Assembly (NCBI GenBank): GCA_041390905.1
Contig: JAWKPA010000013.1
Coordinates: 248,001 to 312,000, forward strand
Reading direction: 5' to 3'
DNA: 64,000 bases
Source of the DNA: JACKCD01 sp041390905
GTDB taxonomy: Bacteria; Chloroflexota; Anaerolineae; Promineifilales; Promineifilaceae
Positions within the stretch are counted from its first letter, which is position 1, and every line of letters starts with the position of its first letter. Both the position numbers and the translations under genes were made by a program. Below are positions 58,382 to 64,000 of this stretch, piece by piece. The notes beneath the pieces are model-generated. The model worked only from the letters and a program-made list of their open reading frames with translations, did not search any database and was not told the origin of the DNA.

Positions 58382-59656
58382 TTAGCCGCCGCTTTCGGGG
58401 GTGGCGGTGTTGACATCAATGGGGAGGGTGTTCCAAACGGCCGTTAATTCATCCAACCCATCGCGGCAGTTGCTGAGGTGGGCGGTGGCCGGCTGCATCG
58501 CTTCGATGTCGCTGTTGTTGACCCCTTCTTCCAAATAGGTGGCGGCGGCGTGACATTCGCCGCTGGTGGCAAGCAGTTGGTCGTGAACGGCTTGCGCCTC
58601 GGCAGGCGGGGTCAGCAGCTTGATTTCGTTGTAGGTGGTGTTAATGGCTTCTGTCGCCGTCAACAGGTCGCTTTTCCACTGCTCGTTGGCAAAATCCACT
58701 TCGGCAACAAGCTGGATGATTTGGGTCAGGGCGGTTTGCAGCGGCGCGGCGGTGTCGCGGGCAGTTTGCAGATAGGTTTGGGTGTTGGCGGTGGTTGTGG
58801 GTTCAATAACGGCCGTTTCTGTCGCCGTTGGTGCCACCGTTGCCGTAGCCGTTGGTTCCGGCGTAGCCGTTGGTTCCAGCGTAGCTGTTGGCTCACTGGT
58901 GGCAGTTGGGGCAGTGGTTGGTTCGCTGATGATGACGGGAACGGCCGTTGGTTCGCTGGTTGCCGTTGGTTCGCTGGTCGCCGTGGAATCCATCAGGGTG
59001 ACGGCAATGTTTTCGGCCACGGGTGTGCCTAGCAAATCGTCCTTGACCAGCAGCAGCACGGAAACGGCATAGAGTGCCGAGGCGAAGATGATGACGCCGG
59101 CGATGATGAGCAGCTTGCGAAAGTTAAACCGTTTGCGCGGGGTGCTGTTGTCGGCCGGCTGTTCTCGCGGGTCGGGTTGGGGTTCCAGCAGTTCGTCTAC
59201 CTGGTCGTAGGGGTTAATGGTTGTGGCAAAAACGGCCGTTTCTTCTCCCAACTCTGTTATCTCATCTTCAAACGGTTCATCCCATTGAATCGGATCATCG
59301 CTGTATGGCTTATCTACAAAGGCAGGGGCTTCGACTATGGTGGCGTCACTTGCGTGCGGCGTGGCCGCCGCCACAGGTATTGCCTGAGGCAGCGAGGCGA
59401 TCTTGTCCCCAAACCCGTTGTGACCCTTCAGGCTGTGGAGCATCTGGCTGGCTTTGCTGTTTTGCGGGTTTAGCACCAGCACCTTTTCCAGACACGCCCG
59501 CTTCCGCACCGGGTCATCCTCCAGCGTCAGAGCCATCCATAGCCAGGCATACTCATTCTCTGGGTCTGTTTTCAAGGCCAGAGCAAGTTGTTTCTGGGCA
59601 TCCTGTTTGTTGCCTGCCTCAAAGTAACGAATCGCTTCTAATATTTGCTCGTCCAT
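58382..59656 (-). CDS. TPR protein with membrane anchor and Thr/Pro-rich linker
   Basis: 424 residues. Residues 1-75 form a TPR-like helical repeat (AIRYFEAGNKQDAQKQLALALKTDPENEYAWLWMALTLED). A charged region follows, one membrane helix (LLIIAGVIIFASALYAVSVLLLV) lies near 180-203, then a PTATSEPTAT repeat linker of about 70 residues and a helical outer domain. The TPR part should face the cytoplasm. The role is unknown; such proteins are common in Chloroflexota. Confidence 0.7.
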   Translation of the reverse strand: MDEQILEAIRYFEAGNKQDAQKQLALALKTDPENEYAWLWMALTLEDDPVRKRACLEKVLVLNPQNSKASQMLHSLKGHNGFGDKIASLPQAIPVAAATPHASDATIVEAPAFVDKPYSDDPIQWDEPFEDEITELGEETAVFATTINPYDQVDELLEPQPDPREQPADNSTPRKRFNFRKLLIIAGVIIFASALYAVSVLLLVKDDLLGTPVAENIAVTLMDSTATSEPTATSEPTAVPVIISEPTTAPTATSEPTATLEPTATPEPTATATVAPTATETAVIEPTTTANTQTYLQTARDTAAPLQTALTQIIQLVAEVDFANEQWKSDLLTATEAINTTYNEIKLLTPPAEAQAVHDQLLATSGECHAAATYLEEGVNNSDIEAMQPATAHLSNCRDGLDELTAVWNTLPIDVNTATPESGG

Positions 59657-60184
59657 AATGCTTCTTGCTTTCGCGCACCGATATGGGCAGACGATAAGCG
59701 TGAAAGGTTGTGATGAAACTTACGATAATGCGCTGAGAGAATAATTTACGCCGATTTCACACCTGAGAGTCAGGTTATATCTCCCGTCTCCCGATAGGTC
59801 GCTCATGATAGCAGAATGCCTCAGCCTCTGATGCTATCTTCCCTAAATAATGCCATAGCCTGGCTGGATTCGGCATCAACTAGCCGTGAAAATCAAAGGG
59901 GATTTAGAGGGCAAAACGGTGAAATTCGGTGTTGATATTGTGTAAGAATGGGTTGCCAACTCGCCGTTGTGTAAGTAGTATATGCGTATTAAAAATTGGC
60001 TCATCTCGGAATAGTGTGCTTGACAACCGCAACAAAGGGCAAGTAACAGGTAGCAGGTGGCTATTGGCAAAAGTGACTTGCGACTTGCAACCTGCACCTT
60101 GTTACCAGGCAAAATGTCGGTGTGGCTAAACCGTACACTATTTGATGAAGACGCTAAAAATCTTTGCTAAAGGTGTTGGTCATC
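59657..60184. other. Long intergenic region
   Basis: GATAGCA near 59808 pairs with TGCTATC near 59831. At 59897-59945 the minus strand reads NTEFHRFAL and a stop, resembling the end of a GxxExxY protein (GIHRFVL and stop), followed by the same GGGGATTTAGAGG text. At 60039-60107 a CAAGTAACAGG/CCTGCACCTTGTTACC hairpin lies. No intact gene is seen. Confidence 0.45.
59897..59945 (-). pseudogene. Possible relic of a GxxExxY gene 3' end
   Basis: GGGGATTTAGAGGGCAAAACGGTG resembles 55817-55841 just past the GxxExxY stop. In the third minus frame it gives HRFAL and stop, close to HRFVL and stop. Only the last 10-15 codons are recognisable. Confidence 0.3.
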
Positions 60185-60559
60185 GTGAAAGAACCAGAAT
60201 TGATAACCATCATTGAAGGTCCAACCCCCGACTTTCAACCAAGTCCCCAGCCGTGGCTGCAGTCAATCCACGAGGGGCCTGATGACAAAATTGTAGCTGT
60301 GTGTCAACTGCGCACCATGAACGGCCTGGGCATCCAGGAGCGTTCACAGCGGGCGTGGCAAGAGGGCCGGCCGGTGCGGCTTGATTACCCCGACGATATG
60401 CGGATGCGGCAGCAGGTTGATGTGGTGGCACTGCGTTTGCAGGAGCTTGACGAAGGGCCGCTGCTTCAACTGTGGGTGTCGCTTCCGTTGGAGTTGACGG
60501 AGGAGGAAGAGGAAGAGGAGTTTGACGAAGGGGACGACGATCCCCGTTTCTTTGGTTAA
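60185..60559 (+). CDS. Small acidic protein of unknown function
   Basis: 124 residues from GTG 60185, chosen because AAAGGTG lies about 10 nt upstream; TTG 60164 is an alternative. Two or three beta-strands (TIIEGPTPDF, KIVAVCQLRTM, VDVVALRLQEL) precede a C-terminal run of Glu and Asp. No family is recognised. It is followed by a good terminator. Confidence 0.55.
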   Translation: MKEPELITIIEGPTPDFQPSPQPWLQSIHEGPDDKIVAVCQLRTMNGLGIQERSQRAWQEGRPVRLDYPDDMRMRQQVDVVALRLQELDEGPLLQLWVSLPLELTEEEEEEEFDEGDDDPRFFG

Positions 60560-60594
60560 GGTTTATTGGGCAACGGCCGTTTGTCGTTTGCTTC

Positions 60595-60630
60595 AACACC
60601 CAGGTTGGGTTGCCAGCCTGGGTGTTTTTA
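60595..60630 (+). terminator. Intrinsic terminator
   Basis: AACACCCAGG (60595-60604) pairs with CCTGGGTGTT (60617-60626), followed by TTTATT. It lies between convergent genes and overlaps the stop of the next one. Confidence 0.8.
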
Positions 60631-63318
60631 TTGCCGGTCTTGCAGCAGCTTGGCAACCAGGGCTGTCCAGCCGGTTTGGTGGCTGGCACCTAGCCCTGCG
60701 CCGTTGTCGCCGTGAAAATATTCGTAAAAGAGCAAGTGGTCGCGCCAGTGGGGGTCTGTTTGGAAAAGGGCATTGGGGCCGAAAAACGGCCGTTTTCCCC
60801 CCGCATCACGCAAAAAAAGACGGGTTAGCCGCTGCCCCAGCGCTGCCGCCGCCTGGTTCAGGTTCATCCACTGGGCAGAGCCGTGCGGCATCTCTACTTG
60901 CAAGCTGTCGCTGTAGTAATGGTGGTACTTTTGCAGCGACTCGATCATCAAATAGTTGACCGGGAACCAGATGGGGCCGCGCCAGTTGGAGTTGCCGCCA
61001 AACAGCCCGCTGCCCGATTCGGCCGGCTCATAGCGCACCGTGTGGCGTTGGTCGCCCACGCGCAGGTGAAATGGCGCGGCGGCATACTCTTTGGACAGGG
61101 CGCGGAGGCCGTAGTCGGACAAAAACTGGGCGGGGTCAAACATGCGGGTGAGAATGCGCTCTAGCTTGGGGCGGCTGACCAGGGAGAGAAGAAAACGGCC
61201 GTTTTCCCCCGGCTCCACCAGCGAGGCCACATTTGCCACCAAATTCGGCCGGTTTTTAACAAACCAGTTGAGGCGACCTTGAAAACTGGGCAGCATTTGC
61301 AGTAGTTCCGGCTCCAGCGTTTCCACCGCATACAGTGGAATTAGCCCAACCAACGAACGCAGCTTCATAGGGATATTGTGGCCGTCAGGGTGACGAATCA
61401 TGTCGTAATAAAACCCGTCGGTTTCATCCCACAGCCCCGTGCCTTCGGCATACACCCCATCCCCCTGCCCGTAAATCTGGTTGATGGCGTTAGCGATGTA
61501 GATAAAATGCTCAAAAAACTTGGTAGCAATATCCTCGTAGGCCGGATTGTGGCGTGCCAGCTCCAGGGCAATTGCCAGCATGTTGAGGCAATACATTCCC
61601 ATCCAGGCTGTGCCATCTGCTTGCTCCAGAAAGCCACCGCCGGGCAGCGGAGAGCTGCGGTCAAACACCCCGATGTTGTCCAGCCCCAGAAAGCCACCCT
61701 CAAAAATGTTGTTTTCGGCCGCATCCTTGCGGTTGACCCACCAGGTAAAGTTGAGCAGCAGCTTGTGAAACACTTTTTCCAGAAAGGCGACATCGGCCTG
61801 CCCCATCAGGTCGCGGTCAATTTGGTAGACGCGCCAGGCGGCCCAGGCGTGAACCGGTGGGTTCACATCGCCTAACGACCATTCATAGGCGGGGATTTGG
61901 CCGTTGGGGTGCATGTACCATTCGCGCAAAAAAAGCAGAAGCTGCTCTTTGGCGAAAAAGGGGTCAACCATCGCCAGGGGAATGGTGTGGAAGGCGATAT
62001 CCCACACGGCGTACCAGGGGTATTCCCATTTGTCGGGCATGGAGATGACATCGAGGTTGTCGAGGTGGGGCCAGTGGGCATTACGGCCGTTTCTGCGGCT
62101 GGCGGGTGGTTTGGGGCCGGCCGGGTCGCCATCCAGCCACAGTTCCACCCCGTAATGATAAAACTGCTTGTTCCACAGCAGCCCCGCCAACGCCTGCCGC
62201 TGCACATTTTTGGCGTCGTCGCTGAGCGTGGCGGGCTGTAGGGCGGCGTAAAATTCATCGGCTTCGGCCAGCCGTTGGGCGAATGTGGCGTCAAAGGTGG
62301 CAAAGGGGGCGGGGGATGGCTCGGTGGTCAGGCGCACCTGAACGGTGACGCTGCCTCCGGCGGGGACGAGGGTGCGGTAATCAACGGCCGCTTTTGTGCC
62401 GTTGTGGTCGGGGCTGGTGCGGTCAGAACGGCCGTTTACCACCGCCTCATGAATGCCATCCTTCACATACGCCCCCGGGTTTGGCACGCCAAACAGCCGT
62501 TCATAGTTGGTTTCGTTGTCGCAAATGTGCAGCGGCGCAGCCACGCTTGCCCCCAATAGTCGGGCGTACCAGTAGCGCGGGCGCAAGTGGCGGTGGGTGG
62601 TAGAAACGGCCGTTATTCCTCCGTCCACGTTTTCCAGCCGATTGAGCGCGGGCTTGGGGCGGTTGGGGTACCCCCACGACCAGTCGTTGCGGAACCAGAT
62701 GTGGGGCAGAATGTGGAGTGGGGCGGGGTCAGGGGCGCGATTAACGGCCGTTATGCGGCACAAAATATCGGTCGGCGACGCTTTGGCATACTCCACAAAC
62801 ACATCAAAATACCGCTGCTGCTGCCAGGCGTCGCCCAGTGCGTCAATCAGCTCATATTCGGGGTCGTTGCGGGTTAAACGGCCGTTTGCCGCTTCCAATG
62901 CCGCATAAGGGTATGCCACCTGCGGGTATTTGTAGAGCATTTTGGCGTAGGAGTGAGTTGGCGTGGCATCGAGGTAAAAATAATACTCCTTCACATCCTC
63001 GCCGTGGTTGCCCTGCGGCCCCGTCAGCCCAAAGAAACGCTCTTTCAAAATGGGGTCTTGCTCGTTCCACAGCGCCACCCCCAGGCACAAATTTTGCCAG
63101 CGGTTGCACACCCCCGCCAGCCCATCCTCGTTCCAGCGATAGGCGCGGCTGCGGGCGTGGTCGTGGGGAAAAAAGCCCCAGGCGTCGCCGTTGGCACTGT
63201 AATCTTCGCGCACGGTTCCCCAGGCGCGGTCGCTGACATAGGTTCCCCACCCCTTCCAGGCACTGCCGTTGTGGCTCAGACGCTGGAATTCGGCCGTTTG
63301 TTGCAGGTTGTAGTTCAT
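60628..63318 (-). CDS. GH63-like glucosidase
   Basis: 896 residues. The (alpha/alpha)6 barrel lies in the second half: WYAVWDIAFHTIPLAM holds the general-acid Asp, and HGDNGAGLGASHQTGWTALV the second acidic site near the C-terminus. The first half is a beta-sandwich (GTVREDYSANGDAWGFFPHDHARSRAYRWNEDG). Bacterial GH63-like enzymes act on alpha-glucosyl or mannosylglycerate-type substrates. No signal peptide is visible, so action is likely cytoplasmic. Confidence 0.8.
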   Translation of the reverse strand: MNYNLQQTAEFQRLSHNGSAWKGWGTYVSDRAWGTVREDYSANGDAWGFFPHDHARSRAYRWNEDGLAGVCNRWQNLCLGVALWNEQDPILKERFFGLTGPQGNHGEDVKEYYFYLDATPTHSYAKMLYKYPQVAYPYAALEAANGRLTRNDPEYELIDALGDAWQQQRYFDVFVEYAKASPTDILCRITAVNRAPDPAPLHILPHIWFRNDWSWGYPNRPKPALNRLENVDGGITAVSTTHRHLRPRYWYARLLGASVAAPLHICDNETNYERLFGVPNPGAYVKDGIHEAVVNGRSDRTSPDHNGTKAAVDYRTLVPAGGSVTVQVRLTTEPSPAPFATFDATFAQRLAEADEFYAALQPATLSDDAKNVQRQALAGLLWNKQFYHYGVELWLDGDPAGPKPPASRRNGRNAHWPHLDNLDVISMPDKWEYPWYAVWDIAFHTIPLAMVDPFFAKEQLLLFLREWYMHPNGQIPAYEWSLGDVNPPVHAWAAWRVYQIDRDLMGQADVAFLEKVFHKLLLNFTWWVNRKDAAENNIFEGGFLGLDNIGVFDRSSPLPGGGFLEQADGTAWMGMYCLNMLAIALELARHNPAYEDIATKFFEHFIYIANAINQIYGQGDGVYAEGTGLWDETDGFYYDMIRHPDGHNIPMKLRSLVGLIPLYAVETLEPELLQMLPSFQGRLNWFVKNRPNLVANVASLVEPGENGRFLLSLVSRPKLERILTRMFDPAQFLSDYGLRALSKEYAAAPFHLRVGDQRHTVRYEPAESGSGLFGGNSNWRGPIWFPVNYLMIESLQKYHHYYSDSLQVEMPHGSAQWMNLNQAAAALGQRLTRLFLRDAGGKRPFFGPNALFQTDPHWRDHLLFYEYFHGDNGAGLGASHQTGWTALVAKLLQDRQ

Positions 63319-63323
63319 GGGTC

Positions 63324-63992
63324 TTACTGATTGAGGGTAATTTGGATGACACAGGAGCCGATGGGATTGCCAAAGCGGTCAACGGCCGTTAATCGTACCA
63401 AATACGGCCCCGGTTGCCACTGGCTCAGGTTGGCATCACCCAAAAAGCCGTTGCGTACCGGCTGGCTGACCGTTGTCCCCAGCAGCGACACCCACTGCCC
63501 GTCTGTTTGCGGCCCATTGGCGGCCAGTTCGTAGAAGCGGAAGTTGGGCGGGTCGGCGGTGCCGTTAAAGGTGACCAGATTGGACACAATGGCTCCGTCG
63601 CGGGGGCCGGTGATGGTGAGGTCGGGGGTGCAGGCGACAAAGGGGGTAGGAACGGCCGTTGGCGTACCATCCACCACAATCTCCTGCGTGTCGGTAATCA
63701 CCGGCTCATCAATCAGCGGAATGTTGGGCTGGCTGGCTAATGTGACCGTTGGTGCCAGCCCTGGCGTTGGCACAGCCAAATTTTCCACCGTACCCAGCGG
63801 CGTTGGCGAAGAAAGCGGCGTGGCAAAGATGTCGGGGGTGGGGGTGGGCAGCCGGAACAGCGAGGGGTTTAGCGTGGGGGCAATGCTACTGTTGATATAA
63901 TAAACCAGCCCGGCAATCGTTGCTAAAAGTGCGATAAAGAATAGGGCATTGTTCCGCAGCCGCGTCCCCGTTTCGCGTTCCAGCCCAAACAT
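63324..63992 (-). CDS. Membrane-anchored protein with Pro/Thr-rich linker and Ig-like domain
   Basis: 222 residues from ATG, complement ending at 63992, but the frame stays open to the window edge. One membrane helix (NALFFIALLATIAGLVYYI) is followed by a PTPTPDIFATPLSSPTPLG linker and a C-terminal Ig-like module (DLTITGPRDGAIVSNLVTFNGTADPPNF). It is probably an extracytoplasmic protein. It ends 6 nt before the glycosidase start, so the two are an operon. Confidence 0.65.
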   Translation of the reverse strand: MFGLERETGTRLRNNALFFIALLATIAGLVYYINSSIAPTLNPSLFRLPTPTPDIFATPLSSPTPLGTVENLAVPTPGLAPTVTLASQPNIPLIDEPVITDTQEIVVDGTPTAVPTPFVACTPDLTITGPRDGAIVSNLVTFNGTADPPNFRFYELAANGPQTDGQWVSLLGTTVSQPVRNGFLGDANLSQWQPGPYLVRLTAVDRFGNPIGSCVIQITLNQ

Positions 63993-64000
63993 GGCGCGGC

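Noticed and set aside
58780..58985. Tandem DNA repeat or CRISPR-like array
   Set aside because: The repeated text encodes the PTATSEP linker of a membrane protein; units are irregular and have no spacers.
59876..60112. 78-residue minus-strand open frame with a lipoprotein-like stretch
   Set aside because: Most of it is encoded by a dispersed hairpin, and no start signal is visible.

Overview
The window looks like a chromosomal segment of a filament- or biofilm-type member of the Chloroflexota (Anaerolineae-like). This is inferred from gene content only: a very long SecA, a cytoplasmic histidine kinase built from stacked GAF domains, a DUF4342 protein, a DUF5678-like/retropepsin pair, secreted proteins with Thr/Pro-rich linkers, and heavy use of intergenic hairpins. 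No rRNA, tRNA or CRISPR array was seen. Gene density is high and both strands are used.

Layout. 1-720: partial APP1-type lipid phosphatase, with a structured leader and intrinsic terminator in front of it. 1.1-5.4 kb: acyl-CoA synthetase, an OsmC-like protein with an in-frame UGA (candidate selenoprotein), a DUF5678-like/aspartyl protease pair and a glycosylasparaginase. 5.4-8.6 kb: DUF917, hydantoinase and LURP-one-related operon on the minus strand. 8.7-16 kb: crotonase, GH10 xylanase, metallophosphoesterase, UbiX with a flavin-split-barrel protein, and a lone McrC. 16-23 kb: B12-binding domain with MeaB, Prs and SecA. 23-30.6 kb: multi-GAF kinase, MutM, two unknowns and an amidohydrolase. 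30.6-33.5 kb: one protein joining an Alg8-like polymerase to an AlgG-like C5-epimerase. 33.8-37.5 kb: ArsA/Get3 ATPase, small membrane proteins, response regulator and SDR. 37.6-45.8 kb: kinase-STAND-WD40 giant and a secreted metzincin. 45.8-50.7 kb: DUF885, DUF3604 and GT4. 50.8-52.7 kb: a HindIII-type restriction-modification pair that looks acquired. 52.7-64 kb: P450, ALDH7, GxxExxY nuclease between inverted repeats, APH-like kinase, K+ channel, TPR membrane protein, GH63-like glycosidase and a partial membrane protein.

Three signals go beyond ordinary annotation. First, the palindrome ACGGCCGT (usually AAACGGCCGTTT) occurs roughly 105 times by my hand count, where a couple would be expected by chance. 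At most copies the + strand switches from G-rich on the left to C-rich on the right, whatever the gene direction, so composition runs as a saw-tooth between copies. Second, most intergenic gaps hold long imperfect hairpins from several unrelated families; some supply the stop codon of the preceding gene, and one pair flanks a GxxExxY nuclease gene. Third, the alginate-type polymerase-epimerase fusion and the UGA-containing OsmC gene are unusual proteins in their own right.

All counts and skews were read by eye; none was computed.
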